64,000 bases of DNA from Vibrio ulleungensis (GCF_016900875.1 NZ_JAFEUM010000001.1:275241-339240); one strand, 5' to 3'; shown: positions 32,807 through 42,472, counted from the stretch's first letter. Translations and numbers: made by a program. Notes: generated by a model from the letters alone, not told the origin.

Positions 32807-34540
32807 TTAAAGTTGAGCTGACAACTGGTCTATCTCTTGTCGCCACATTTTTTGCATCGCTGGCTTTTGATGCTTTGGCTTACGAGCACTGTCTGCTTCA
32901 AGCAAAGCTTCAAGTTCGATAAGCCGCTCTAGCTTCTGCTCTTCAGATAGCTCACCCTCAACAGCGCTTTGATTCGTAAGCTGAGCTTCATCATGAGCGT
33001 AATGTTTCTGTTTTTGATCGAACCCTCCACCACTCATCAACTCATAGGCGCGATCGGCATCAGGTACTTCATGGAGCTGTTTGTTGTGAATTACCCAAAA
33101 TCGATTGCAGCTCGATTCGATTAACTCTCTATCGTGACTGACAATCATTGCTCCACCCAAATAGTCGTTGAGTGTTGCACTTAGCTCCTGCTTCCCATGC
33201 ATATCGAGGTGGTTAGTGGGCTCATCCAGAAAGACCAGTTGATAACGAGCCAACGATAAACCAATAAACAGTAGTCGCGCACGCTCTCCGCCGCTTAAAG
33301 AGGAGACAGTTTGCCCATGCCTTGCATATTCAAATCCGGCGCTGATGAGTGCATGTTTTCGGTCATCATCGTTAATGGACGCAAACTGAATCAACGCATC
33401 GCTTAGCGAATGATGGTCACGTAACTGTCTAAGCGATTGATCGTAATAGCCTAGCTTAATCGATGGGTGAAAACGTACTGGATCGTCTGGAACCGAGTTT
33501 ACTTGCGTACAGTACTGAGAATAAAGCTGCTCTAGCAAAGATGATTTTCCGCTGCCATTTTCGCCCATAATCGCGATGCGATCGCCGCTTTTGAGCTGCT
33601 GCAGGTCGGTTTGAAACAGTTCAAAATCACTCTCAGGTGGGGTGACTAAATAGCGATTGAGCTCGAGCAGTCTGTTGGCGGGCAGCGCATCGCCAAGCAA
33701 TCTGAGTGTCCATGGCGCACCCTGAGTTAACTGCGTCTGTTGGGATTGCAGTCTTTCTTTTCGAGCCATCATGGTTTTTGCTTTTCGGGCTAAATCTTCG
33801 TTGTCGTACACCTTTCCCCATTGTGCGAGGCGTTTGGCGCTTTTCTCAATGCGGTCGATCTCTTTTTGTTCACTGGCATGCCTTAACTCGTCAGTACGAT
33901 CTCGTTCTTCGAGCGCAAGTTTGGCCTCAGAGCAAGGCAAGTCAAAGTGATAGAGCGTTGCATCTCGCATGATCCAGCTAGTGTTGGTGGTGTTGTCTAA
34001 TACTCTTTGATCGTGGGAAACCAGTACAAATGCGCCTTTCCAACTATCAAGAAAGCCTTCAAGCCAGAGCAGTGACGGGAGATCTAAGTGGTTACTTGGC
34101 TCATCAAGCAGTAACAGGTCAGGTTGATTAATGATTGCTCTTGCAAGTAGCAACCTCATTTGCTGACCACCGCTGCAACTTTCAACTGACATAGCTTGCT
34201 CACGAGGATCAAAGCCAAGTTCATTGAGCAAGCGCTCTGCTTGCCATTCTTGCATTGGGTCCGTTTTGTCGCACAGAGCTTGTAAGACACTTTGGCCACG
34301 TAATGTATCGGGTAAGTGCTGCTCTACGTAACTGACGATGCAATGTTTTGCGACAGAAAGTTGGCCTAGACTAGGCTCACTATGGTTTGCGAGTAGCTTT
34401 AGAAGTGAACTTTTGCCGCATCCGTTGTGGCCAATAAGCCCAATTTTGTCGCCAGTCGATAAGGTGAAACTGACATCTTCAAATAGCGGAGCGCTAGAAT
34501 GAGACAGTGCTAAGGATTGTGCTGATAATAATGTATTCAT
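32807..34540 (-). CDS. ABC-F family ATPase (ribosome-associated type)
   Basis: A 577-residue cytoplasmic protein with two ATP-binding cassettes in tandem and no membrane segments, the ABC-F layout. Walker A is GHNGCGKSS (about 38-46) and GENGSGKSS in the second half; the signatures are SCSGGQQMRL and LSGGERARL; both Walker B are LDEPSNHLD or LDEPTNHLD. The linker between domains is rich in Arg, Lys and Glu. ABC-F proteins act on ribosomes, some giving antibiotic resistance. A leader peptide with erm-like hairpins precedes this gene, which suggests induction by a ribosome-targeting drug. The start has only a weak TTGAG site. Confidence 0.92.
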   Translation of the reverse strand: MNTLLSAQSLALSHSSAPLFEDVSFTLSTGDKIGLIGHNGCGKSSLLKLLANHSEPSLGQLSVAKHCIVSYVEQHLPDTLRGQSVLQALCDKTDPMQEWQAERLLNELGFDPREQAMSVESCSGGQQMRLLLARAIINQPDLLLLDEPSNHLDLPSLLWLEGFLDSWKGAFVLVSHDQRVLDNTTNTSWIMRDATLYHFDLPCSEAKLALEERDRTDELRHASEQKEIDRIEKSAKRLAQWGKVYDNEDLARKAKTMMARKERLQSQQTQLTQGAPWTLRLLGDALPANRLLELNRYLVTPPESDFELFQTDLQQLKSGDRIAIMGENGSGKSSLLEQLYSQYCTQVNSVPDDPVRFHPSIKLGYYDQSLRQLRDHHSLSDALIQFASINDDDRKHALISAGFEYARHGQTVSSLSGGERARLLFIGLSLARYQLVFLDEPTNHLDMHGKQELSATLNDYLGGAMIVSHDRELIESSCNRFWVIHNKQLHEVPDADRAYELMSGGGFDQKQKHYAHDEAQLTNQSAVEGELSEEQKLERLIELEALLEADSARKPKHQKPAMQKMWRQEIDQLSAQL

Positions 34541-34760
34541 AATAAACTCAAGAATTTAGGGTGCAAAGCACCGTTGTCTATACTGACAATAATTCACGAG
34601 CTTGAGGTGAGACCTCTAGGTGGGGTTTGCCCAAATATATCGTTCGCTCAAGCTGAGATTATCGCAGTGCGATATCAAAAACTCTTGAGCGAGTGTCTAT
34701 ACCAAATAAGTGTGGGTTGATGGAACACCACAGCGACATAATAGACCTCCTTTTCTTGTT
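34541..34760 (-). promoter_or_regulatory. Attenuator: leader peptide and four complementary segments before the ABC-F gene
   Basis: On the minus strand, four short segments can pair in alternative ways. Segment 1 CGCTCAAG (34691-34684, inside the leader ORF) pairs with CTTGAGCG (34652-34645) of segment 2. Segment 2, as AGCTTGAG (34654-34647), also pairs with segment 3 CTCAAGCT (34606-34599). Segment 3 (CTCAAG) pairs with segment 4 CTTGAG (34552-34547), next to the ABC-F ATG at 34540. This is the ermC scheme: 1:2 plus 3:4 hides the start region; a ribosome stalled on the leader frees 2:3 and opens it. Small internal hairpins GAGGT/ACCTC, TTGTC/GACAA and GGTGC/GCACC are also present. Confidence 0.7.
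34659..34739 (-). CDS. 26-residue leader peptide of the ABC-F gene
   Basis: A short ORF, ATG 34739 to TAA 34661-34659, encoding 26 residues that begin MSLWCSINPHLFGID and end FDIALR. It is preceded by the perfect Shine-Dalgarno AAGGAGGT at a 5-nt spacing, far stronger than that of the ABC-F gene it precedes by 118 bp. Codons 17-19 (Arg-Ser-Arg) overlap hairpin segment 1, so a ribosome held about residues 11-15 would cover that segment. Arrest-peptide function is inferred from layout; I know no matching sequence. Confidence 0.65.
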   Translation of the reverse strand: MSLWCSINPHLFGIDTRSRVFDIALR

Positions 34761-34903
34761 ATTCATGTCCGTGACAAGAAGTCTATCGTTTGTCGTCATA
34801 AAAAGGCAAGCAGAGTACCTATTTACAATGTAAATCTGCGAGCAACTCGTTAATCGCCAAAAAAATAGTATGCTAGGGAGTGATTTCCCAAGGAGTAAAG
34901 TGA

Positions 34904-35500
34904 ATGGCCAATATCGTTGATGCTAATTTACTAAAGCAAGGTCATGCAGTTGTCTTAGATAACGATGTGATAGTGACTCTCGTTAAGCAAACAGATCTAG
35001 ATGATTTGATAGAGATGCTCGCCGATGAGCGAGTCACTGAGTACCTGTTTTTTGCCCCCTCTCCAGTAGAGGTTTACCATCAATATTTTCAACCCATCAT
35101 TGATAAATGCGCAGAGGCGCAAGATCAAGCTGAATGGCCTAGCGATCTATTGCTAGTGGCCAGAAACCGAGACGGTGACTTTATTGGAATGGCTGGACTG
35201 ACACCAGTAGCCTTTCATGAGGGCAATTTCGAAGTCGGCTTTCAGCTACCCTATGCCAGTTGGGGCAGGGGACTTGCAACACGCTTGGCAACGGTGCTTA
35301 TCGAGATTGCTTTCTCAGAGTTAAGTGCGCATAAAGTCACTGCCGATTGTTACGCGCAAAATGTTGGCTCTTACCGCGCTTTGCAAAAATCAGGGCTTAG
35401 TGAGGAAGGCCGGCAAACCGATTACTATAAGCTTGCTGATGGTTATGATGACAAGTTACACATGGGTATTTCACTTTCACAATGGACTCGTAAAACTTAA
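34904..35500 (+). CDS. GNAT acetyltransferase (RimJ/RimL-like)
   Basis: A 198-residue acetyltransferase. YASWGRGLATRLATVLIEIA gives the acetyl-CoA loop (Q/R-x-x-G-x-G/A here as WGRGLA) and KVTADCYAQNVGSYRALQKSG the Asn-Ser-Leu turn, as in the RimJ/RimL/SpeG group. The substrate could be a ribosomal protein, polyamine or small molecule. AAGGAGTAAAGTGA precedes the start. It is divergent from the leader and ABC-F gene across a 164-bp gap. Confidence 0.88.
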   Translation: MANIVDANLLKQGHAVVLDNDVIVTLVKQTDLDDLIEMLADERVTEYLFFAPSPVEVYHQYFQPIIDKCAEAQDQAEWPSDLLLVARNRDGDFIGMAGLTPVAFHEGNFEVGFQLPYASWGRGLATRLATVLIEIAFSELSAHKVTADCYAQNVGSYRALQKSGLSEEGRQTDYYKLADGYDDKLHMGISLSQWTRKT

Positions 35501-35649
35501 AAAACAGCGTCTTGTTTAATCTGTTGACGTTAAAGCATTTAGTTGCATACAACTGTTGGGTCTAATCCAAAATATGTGGATTTTTCCATCCGAATGTGGT
35601 CAACTTTGCGCCTAATTTTGACTGTAACAAAATATGACAAGGATTTTGC

Positions 35650-36168
35650 ATGGGAAGTATTCGTCTTAGGTTAGCTGCAATAGCAATGACTTTATTTGTG
35701 ACAAATGCGTTGGCAGCATCCTTGGCAAGCTACCCTGAAGGGTGGGAAACATGGCCTGTTGTTAAAGAGTCGGTCAATCTACCTGCCGATGTGGTGTTAC
35801 CCGAAGACACGTCTCTATTTATTCAAGAATCAGTGAGCTCTTACAGCTGGATCAATAATGGTCAAGGCTCTCCATTGACTATTCGCGTGCATCCAGAAAA
35901 GCTAGAGCAGTATAAAACTCATGGCCCCTATACCGACGGCATCACCGCAGTCGCGGTATCGGAAGTTGAAGGTATTATTTGGGTGACGGAGCACATCGCA
36001 GGCGAAGCTATTTACGGTAGTTATAATCGCCAAGGGCAGGATATTTCGTCCAGCCATCCCGCTTTAGAGCCACAATTTTGCAGCAGTTGCCACACTCGTT
36101 ACAAAGACATCTGTAAGAACGGCACCTGTACTGAACCTGTGCTGAAGGTGTACGGCGATACCAACTAG
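35650..36168 (+). CDS. Periplasmic c-type heme protein (cytochrome P460-like)
   Basis: A 172-residue exported protein with signal peptide (TNALA-A cut near 22) and one heme motif, CSSCH at 144-148, near the C-terminus. The order of SLFIQES, TDGITAVAVSEVEGIIWVTEH, AGEAIYGSYNRQGQDIS and then C-x-x-C-H resembles cytochrome P460-type domains, which bind heme c and react with hydroxylamine or NO. Family assignment is moderate. Two more cysteines follow (CKNGTC). AAGGA precedes the start. It is 28 bp upstream of a diguanylate cyclase gene in the same direction. Confidence 0.72.
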   Translation: MGSIRLRLAAIAMTLFVTNALAASLASYPEGWETWPVVKESVNLPADVVLPEDTSLFIQESVSSYSWINNGQGSPLTIRVHPEKLEQYKTHGPYTDGITAVAVSEVEGIIWVTEHIAGEAIYGSYNRQGQDISSSHPALEPQFCSSCHTRYKDICKNGTCTEPVLKVYGDTN

Positions 36169-36196
36169 TCTTGATCACTCACAAAGGTAATAGAAT

Positions 36197-37684
36197 GTGA
36201 ACGAGAGACTTTGGGGTAAGTTAACCATTAATCAGATGCTATTTGTTTCGCATCTGTTGCTGATTTCTGTGGTGATAGCAGGGATGAGTTATTCACGCTA
36301 TCACAGCGAACTTGACGTTCGCATTTCCCAGCAAGTTTCCTCAGCGAAGAGCTCTTACACATCGCTTATGACCCTGTTGTCGGGCAGTGTGGCAGGTCGT
36401 AATTATGCTAACTTAATGATGCCCACCACTCGTAGCACCATTTTTGGAATCGAAAACTTGTTGTTTATGCAAGTCGCTGGGGTATCTGACTACCAACAAG
36501 AAGCTGTTTCGGTGCGTTACTTGCCTGGCCAAGACATGGTTTGGCGCACCGATATAGAACCCCAAGAGCTATCCGACCTTGAAGCAACACTTTCTACCCT
36601 TTTAGAACAAAAACTTATGACAGCGGAAGACAATGAAGTTCGTCATAAAAAGCTGGACTATTTGATCAACAAATCGATTACTGATATCGACTCTCTAAGC
36701 CAAAGTATAGAGCTTGCACAATCAGTGTCGCTGGCGTGGCCACGGCCTAACCTTTTCACCAATGGCTATGCGCTGGATACCACACAGTCGGTGCTGCATA
36801 TAGCGTTAGAGTTAACCAATAAAAATGGTGGCGAAATATGGGCGGTTGTCGACGCGAGTGGTCTTATCGCGATGAGGCAATCGTTACTGATGGATCTGTT
36901 AATTGAAGCTTGTGTTGCAATCGTTATTTCAATTTTATTGATTTCAGCCATTACCGTTTGGATCGTATCACCATTGAAATCTTTGGCAAAATCGATGAGG
37001 CAAGATATACATCAAATAGATCCCGCTCAGTTAAATATGTCTAAGCGTAACGATGAAATTGGTGAGCTTACTCGTGCTTACTCCAGTTTGATTGTTAAAA
37101 TTCATAATCAGCTGAGGGTACTGCAAAAACTGTCCGATACAGATTCACTCACCGGTCTTGCTTCGCGCCACAAATACAATCGAGTTGCGCACGAATTCAT
37201 TCTTCGTGGCCATCAAGACGGTGAGTTTGTCTCTATTTCGTTGTGCGATATAGACCAATTTAAATCGTACAACGATACCTATGGGCATATCGATGGTGAC
37301 AACGCCTTATGCGTGGTTGCGAGCATTATTGAAGAGGGTATTGGCGAATATGGTGAGGTGTTTCGTTTTGGTGGAGAAGAGTTTGTTATCTTGGCTAAAG
37401 CGGGCTCTAAAGCGGTGTTAACCCAGCGGCTTAACGCAATTAATCAAGAGATAGAGAATGCACAAATCACTCACAGCGGAAATGCGCCTTTTGGTGTCGT
37501 TACACTCTCTATTGGCTCTGTACTCATAGAGCCATCTTTGCCATTAACTGCATCTACGCATTTTGACGAAGTGATGGAAGTGAGTATTGCGCAGGCTGAT
37601 AGGCAACTTTACCAAGTTAAAAGTGAAGGGCGAAACCAAGTGAAGATTGAGCCTTTGCAGCACTCTATGTTTAGTCGTCACTGA
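36197..37684 (+). CDS. Membrane diguanylate cyclase with periplasmic sensor domain
   Basis: A 495-residue protein with membrane segments at about 14-32 and 236-258, so residues 33-235 face the periplasm. A HAMP-like helix (about 259-308) leads to a GGDEF domain with DSLTGLASRHKYN, DIDQFKSYND and an active-site GGEEF at 392-396, making c-di-GMP from GTP. No RxxD inhibitory site is present before GGEEF, so product feedback is not expected. It starts with GTG 36197. The heme protein just upstream probably acts as its periplasmic partner. Confidence 0.9.
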   Translation: MNERLWGKLTINQMLFVSHLLLISVVIAGMSYSRYHSELDVRISQQVSSAKSSYTSLMTLLSGSVAGRNYANLMMPTTRSTIFGIENLLFMQVAGVSDYQQEAVSVRYLPGQDMVWRTDIEPQELSDLEATLSTLLEQKLMTAEDNEVRHKKLDYLINKSITDIDSLSQSIELAQSVSLAWPRPNLFTNGYALDTTQSVLHIALELTNKNGGEIWAVVDASGLIAMRQSLLMDLLIEACVAIVISILLISAITVWIVSPLKSLAKSMRQDIHQIDPAQLNMSKRNDEIGELTRAYSSLIVKIHNQLRVLQKLSDTDSLTGLASRHKYNRVAHEFILRGHQDGEFVSISLCDIDQFKSYNDTYGHIDGDNALCVVASIIEEGIGEYGEVFRFGGEEFVILAKAGSKAVLTQRLNAINQEIENAQITHSGNAPFGVVTLSIGSVLIEPSLPLTASTHFDEVMEVSIAQADRQLYQVKSEGRNQVKIEPLQHSMFSRH

Positions 37685-37717
37685 TGAAGTGGCGCATAGT
37701 GCGTATACATCAGTGAC
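37677..37717. terminator. Stem-loop between the cyclase and selO genes
   Basis: GTCACTGATG (37677-37686) and CATCAGTGAC (37708-37717), a perfect 10-bp stem overlapping the cyclase stop codon, in a 48-bp convergent gap. No T tract is present. Confidence 0.5.
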
Positions 37718-37732
37718 GCTCTGCCGAGTGTG

Positions 37733-39232
37733 TTAAGACGAACAGCTGATCTCTATGTCTGCTGCCCATTGGGGCGGTAGGTTTGCGTAATGCTGGTTTT
37801 CTGGTTGTTCGTCATAGGGGCGTTTCAGCAGCTCTGCTAATCGATGAACTTCACTAAAGTCGCCCGCTTCGGCGAGACTAATAGCTTGCTGAGCTAGGTA
37901 GTTTCTAAGTACATATTTGGGGTTGTGTGCTCGCATAGATTGACAACGCGCAGCAGCATCAAGGTTTTTCCCGTGCTCATCAACGTTGTGTTCACAGCGT
38001 GCTAGATACTCTGTCAACCATTGAGAGATAGCGTCTTTATCGACAAATAGGTCGGTAACTGGAGTTAACCCATGCTGGTCGATACGACTAAGCTCGCGCA
38101 TAAATCGAGTATAGTCGGTGCGCTCTTTTGTGAGGATATCCAGTAACGAGCGAACTCTGTCACGATCATCTTGTTGCCAATCGACCAATCCAAGCTTTAA
38201 TGACATTTGCTGATCAAAGTAACCATGATACAGCGTAGAGAATTGCTCTAGGGATTGCTCAATATCTAGTTTGTCGAGTAAAGGCGTTAATGCATAGCCC
38301 AGTGCACTTAGATTCCACAGAGCGATACTGGGTTGTCGATAGAATGAATAGCGACCTTGATAATCGGAATGATTGGGAACGAACTCAGGGTAGAAGCCGT
38401 CCATAAAGGCGTAAGGTCCAAAATCGAAAGTTTGGCCCAAAATCGACATGTTGTCGGTATTCATTACCCCGTGGGTAAAGCCTTTGGTTTGCCAATGGGC
38501 AATCATCAACGCTGTGGCATCAATGATACGCTCGAACATCGCCAGATGGGGTTTTTCTCGGTGAACACATTCGGGCCAGTACCACTGGATCACAGTGTCG
38601 GCGAGTAGACGCAAATGGTCATTTTGCTGAGTATAAAAAAAGTGCTCAAAATGGCCAAAGCGAATATGACTTTCCGTTGCCCTGAGTAACATGGCTCCGG
38701 TTTCTTGTTGTTCGCGATAGACCGGAGTGTGACTACTAAACATGCCAAGTGCGCGAGTCGTAGGAACGCCGAGCCCTGCCAAGGCCTCACTGCCTAAGTA
38801 CTCGCGAATGGTCGAACGAAGTACCGCGCGGCCATCTCCCATCCTAGAGTATGGCGTCAGTCCGGCGCCTTTGAGGTGAATGTCAAAACAGGTTCCATGC
38901 TGATCGGGCAATTCCCCTAATAGCATACCTCGACCATCACCCAGATCTGGGTTGTAACTGCCAAACTGGTGACCGGCATACTTCATCGCCACAATGGGGT
39001 GCTCAGCAGTATTGAGTTCACCCAGCAAAAACTGCTGCAACTCACCGGTGGGCCCTGTGCTTGGCAGACCTAATTGAGAGGCAAGTTCACCGTTCCAAAT
39101 CAGCCACTGACATTCCTCCAGTGGTTGTGGAGTGACGCGGGTGTAAAACCCATTAGGTAAATCAGCAAAGCGATGTTGGAAGCGATCCAAAGCAGACATA
39201 AGCGCAGTATCGTCGAGTGAAAGTAAATTCAT
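37733..39232 (-). CDS. selO: Protein adenylyltransferase SelO (YdiU)
   Basis: A 499-residue pseudokinase-fold enzyme. [27 protein letters not shown] and [24 protein letters not shown] are hallmarks of SelO, which transfers AMP to Ser, Thr or Tyr of proteins, linked to redox stress. Bacterial copies such as YdiU lack the selenocysteine found near the end of animal proteins; this one ends in CSS, with cysteine at that place. The ribosome site is weak. It lies 68 bp downstream of the CobW-type gene (39301-40284). Confidence 0.92.
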   Translation of the reverse strand: MNLLSLDDTALMSALDRFQHRFADLPNGFYTRVTPQPLEECQWLIWNGELASQLGLPSTGPTGELQQFLLGELNTAEHPIVAMKYAGHQFGSYNPDLGDGRGMLLGELPDQHGTCFDIHLKGAGLTPYSRMGDGRAVLRSTIREYLGSEALAGLGVPTTRALGMFSSHTPVYREQQETGAMLLRATESHIRFGHFEHFFYTQQNDHLRLLADTVIQWYWPECVHREKPHLAMFERIIDATALMIAHWQTKGFTHGVMNTDNMSILGQTFDFGPYAFMDGFYPEFVPNHSDYQGRYSFYRQPSIALWNLSALGYALTPLLDKLDIEQSLEQFSTLYHGYFDQQMSLKLGLVDWQQDDRDRVRSLLDILTKERTDYTRFMRELSRIDQHGLTPVTDLFVDKDAISQWLTEYLARCEHNVDEHGKNLDAAARCQSMRAHNPKYVLRNYLAQQAISLAEAGDFSEVHRLAELLKRPYDEQPENQHYANLPPQWAADIEISCSS

Positions 39233-39300
39233 TGTAACGATATTGTTGCGATTCGCCTATGCCTCTGCTTGAGTCTTTTTGTGTTTACGTAAAATCGCAG

Positions 39301-40284
39301 CTACAGCGAGACTAACTGACATAAATTTTGTTCAATCTCTTCCCAATTGAGTACTGCAGAGTGAATGAGCTCAAGACGTGTTTCAAAGCCTTCGAGCGTT
39401 ATTGGCGTTATGGTGATCATACCCTTAGCATTGTTGTATGAGAAACAGCCCTCATCGGTGTTTATAACGCCTTTAATCCGCTCGCATTGAAGAGCTGACA
39501 GAGAATCAAACAGGGATTGATACGGAAACACCAACTCCGCCCCAAATACCCAACCACAGCTGTAGTAGCCTTGAGCTTGATTTTGCTTGCGGATATATCG
39601 CTGTTGCGGAGTTAACTCAAACTGCGGCTGTTGCTGCGCGTGATCATGATGGTGATGATTGTGCGGATCCTGTGAATGCGCTGCGTCTTCGAGAACTCTA
39701 GTCGTATCCAGTAAGGAAAGGGGCAAATTGCCATACTCACTGAACTGGTAGTGCTGCTTAGGTGGCGTTTGCGCTTTGGCCCATTGTTCAAAGCGTTGAC
39801 GATCTTGCTCGGTCGCTTGATCGGCTTTATTGGCAATGACGATATCTGCAACCGACAGTTGCTGGTTAAAGTTGTCATTTTCTACATAGCGCGGAATGCT
39901 TAAATGTTTAGCTTCAACCAAGGCAATGGTCGCATTGAGCGTGAGGTAGGGCGCAAATTGTGGCGACTCTAATAGCGCAATAATCTCTTTTGGGTGTCCT
40001 AATCCGGTTGGCTCGATAATCAGCCGGTCGGGTTGTTGGCGCAGCAGTGCGGTAAGTGCGACCGACGTGGGCACTCCTGCGGCGCAGCACATACAGCCTC
40101 CAGGCACTTCTTTGATTAACGCCCCAGAGTCCGATAGCAATGCTCCATCTATGCCTACTTCACCAAATTCATTAACTAACACCGCCCATTTTTCGTTTGA
40201 GGGCTTGGTATTGAGTAAGTTTAAAATGGTGGTAGTTTTACCGCTGCCTAAAAAGCCCGTAATGATGGTAGTAGAGATAGTCAT
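39301..40284 (-). CDS. CobW/COG0523-family GTPase, probable zinc metallochaperone
   Basis: A 327-residue G3E GTPase. GFLGSGKTTTI at 10-20 is Walker A, GGCMCCAAG holds the metal Cys64-Met65-Cys66-Cys67 motif and IIEPTGLGHP is motif III; NKAD gives guanine specificity. A histidine-rich loop (DPHNHHHHDHAQQQ) lies before the CobW C-terminal domain. Such proteins insert or deliver Zn(II) or other metals. No Zur box was recognised upstream. It is in a run with selO and opposite to ppk2. Confidence 0.9.
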   Translation of the reverse strand: MTISTTIITGFLGSGKTTTILNLLNTKPSNEKWAVLVNEFGEVGIDGALLSDSGALIKEVPGGCMCCAAGVPTSVALTALLRQQPDRLIIEPTGLGHPKEIIALLESPQFAPYLTLNATIALVEAKHLSIPRYVENDNFNQQLSVADIVIANKADQATEQDRQRFEQWAKAQTPPKQHYQFSEYGNLPLSLLDTTRVLEDAAHSQDPHNHHHHDHAQQQPQFELTPQQRYIRKQNQAQGYYSCGWVFGAELVFPYQSLFDSLSALQCERIKGVINTDEGCFSYNNAKGMITITPITLEGFETRLELIHSAVLNWEEIEQNLCQLVSL

Positions 40285-40456
40285 AGCAATCGTGTTTAAG
40301 GGGAAGATAAGGCACTGTACCTGTTTGTTACTGGGGTTTAAAGTGTTCTGCCGAGCCTATTTTCGATGAGATAAGGTGCGCACAAAATTGATTGCTGCGA
40401 CAGGCTAAATACAGGTCTAACTGCTAACATATTGAAAAGCCAAGGAGGAAAGGCGT

Positions 40457-41236
40457 ATGGGAAATAAGTTAGACAAAAAGTTGTATGAGAAGGAATTGGC
40501 CAAGCTTCATGTCGAACTGGTGAAGCTGCAACAATGGGTGCAGCAAGAAGGTCTTAAGGTCGTGGTCTTGTTTGAAGGTAGAGACGCTGCGGGTAAAGGG
40601 GGAGTGATCAAACGGATCACCGAAAAGCTCAACCCGCGTATATGCCGAATTGCCGCGCTTCCTGCACCGACAGAAAAAGAGAAAACCCAGTGGTATTTTC
40701 AGCGCTACGTGGCGCATTTACCGTCCGCGGGTGAGATCGTGTTATTCGACCGCAGTTGGTACAACCGAGCCGGTGTTGAAAAGGTGATGGAGTTTTGTAC
40801 GCAGGAGCAATACGATGAGTTTTTGCGCTCATGCCCTGAGTTTGAACGTATGTTGCAACGTTCTGGCATTATCTTGATTAAGTATTGGTTTTCGGTCTCC
40901 GATGAAGAGCAAGAAAAACGTTTTCTGGAGCGTATAAAAACACCGGTGAAACGATGGAAATTTAGTCCGATGGATCTGGAATCTCGTAATCGCTGGGCCG
41001 AATATTCCGAAGCTAAGGATAAAATGTTTGCTTATACCGACACTAAACATTCTCCTTGGTGGGTGGTTCCGTCGGATGATAAAAAGCGTGCTCGACTTAA
41101 TTGCATAAGTCATCTGCTATCGCAAATTGACTATAATGATATTGAGTACGATACAATCGATTTACCTGAGCTCAATAAAGAAGGTTACATTCGAGCCCCT
41201 ATTGAAGAACAAGCTTTTGTGCCTCAAAAATATTAA
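40457..41236 (+). CDS. ppk2: Polyphosphate kinase 2
   Basis: A 259-residue single-domain PPK2. Walker A GRDAAGKGG at 41-49, VLFDRSWYNRAG (Asp98 and catalytic Arg) and the lid FSPMDLESRNRWAEYSEAK are the family motifs. PPK2 uses polyphosphate to phosphorylate nucleoside diphosphates or monophosphates, mostly making GTP or ATP. Length and start KKLYEKELAKLHVELVKLQ match class I PPK2. AAGGAGGAAAGGCG precedes the start. Confidence 0.93.
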   Translation: MGNKLDKKLYEKELAKLHVELVKLQQWVQQEGLKVVVLFEGRDAAGKGGVIKRITEKLNPRICRIAALPAPTEKEKTQWYFQRYVAHLPSAGEIVLFDRSWYNRAGVEKVMEFCTQEQYDEFLRSCPEFERMLQRSGIILIKYWFSVSDEEQEKRFLERIKTPVKRWKFSPMDLESRNRWAEYSEAKDKMFAYTDTKHSPWWVVPSDDKKRARLNCISHLLSQIDYNDIEYDTIDLPELNKEGYIRAPIEEQAFVPQKY

Positions 41237-41451
41237 TTAAATACTTCAATTAGTTACTCTAGCTCCTTTTGTTATTATTTTTTACTGTATCGCACAGTTT
41301 CAGTACAGCACCAGCTCGCTAAAGTTGCTACTATAGCACCCTAAATTAACGCAAGATCACTGTAAATATAGAGTGATCGTGACTTGTCGTGCGCTATCCA
41401 GATTGGTGATTTAAGCTGCCCGATGATTTATCCATTGGAGTCATTTTCGCT

Positions 41452-42471
41452 TTGAAACGACGCGATCTTCTTAAAGGTTTGTCAACGCTTCCTGTTGTTC
41501 TCAGTCCACTCGCTATTGGGTGTAAATATATTCGTGATGAAGCTAAAAACACCGCACATTACTACCTAGAGCCCGGTGAAGGGAACTTCGGCTTAGACCG
41601 TTATTTTAACCCACTCGATGAGTTATTGCCGCTTCCCAATGACACCATAAATTTGGTCATTTTGGGCGACTCAGGTATGGGTAATGCCGAGCAGCAGAGA
41701 GTGGCGGATAACATCGCCGATTATCACGCCCTGTATCCAGTGGACGCTATGATCCATACGGGCGACATTATTTATCCTGACGGCATTTTGGATGCTCAAG
41801 ATCCCCAAGCCTACACGAAGTTTGAACATATCTACGCCAACCCAAGGCTGACAAAGTCTGATGGCAGCTACATTCCTATGATTGGGTCACTGGGTAATCA
41901 TGATCATTATGGCGACCCTCAAGCACTGATCGATTTCGCGAACCAACATAGTGAAGTGCTGGCGATGCCCTCGCGCTTTTTTAAAGTCACGCAAACTCAA
42001 ATCAGCGACAGCAATCTAAACGTCGATATCTATGTCTTGGATTCGTATCCGTTTATTAAAAACCGCTATTGTCTGGACCAAATCGCATGGCTGGACAAAG
42101 AGTTGCGCGAGTCTACAGCTGACCACAAAATCATTGTCACTCACCACCCAATACGTGTGTATGGACAATATGAAGACAATCAATATCTGGTCGACACCAT
42201 TGGTGCATTGGCTAAGCAGTATAACGTGACCCTTTGTGCGGCTGGGCATGATCATCACTTGCAGCTGATAGAAAGCTTTGACGGCACAACCTACATGGTG
42301 AGTGGCGGTGGTGGTGGCTCGTTACGCAAGTCCGGCGTTGGCGATGGCAGCGTATTTTCTGCTCCTCAATACGGCGCAATAGCGATGCAGATTTCTAGCG
42401 AGGGTGTGCGTTACATACCAATCATAGAGTTTGACCAAACCTATCCAGATTACGCGTACTACCAGGGGTAA
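41452..42471 (+). CDS. Exported metallophosphoesterase (twin-arginine or lipoprotein type)
   Basis: A 339-residue phosphoesterase with the dimetal motifs in order: ILGDSGMG, HTGDIIYPDG, GSLGNHDHYG, VTHHPI and AAGHDHHLQ. The N-terminus MKRRDLLKGLSTLPVVLSPL has a twin-arginine-like start and a LAIGC lipobox-like end, so it is probably an exported lipoprotein via Tat, though cofactor-free export is possible. It starts with TTG 41452; GGAG lies 12 bases upstream. Its stop is one base before the next gene's ATG, an operon with a beta-barrel gene. Acid phosphatase activity is likely; substrate unknown. Confidence 0.82.
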   Translation: MKRRDLLKGLSTLPVVLSPLAIGCKYIRDEAKNTAHYYLEPGEGNFGLDRYFNPLDELLPLPNDTINLVILGDSGMGNAEQQRVADNIADYHALYPVDAMIHTGDIIYPDGILDAQDPQAYTKFEHIYANPRLTKSDGSYIPMIGSLGNHDHYGDPQALIDFANQHSEVLAMPSRFFKVTQTQISDSNLNVDIYVLDSYPFIKNRYCLDQIAWLDKELRESTADHKIIVTHHPIRVYGQYEDNQYLVDTIGALAKQYNVTLCAAGHDHHLQLIESFDGTTYMVSGGGGGSLRKSGVGDGSVFSAPQYGAIAMQISSEGVRYIPIIEFDQTYPDYAYYQG

Positions 42472-42472
42472 C

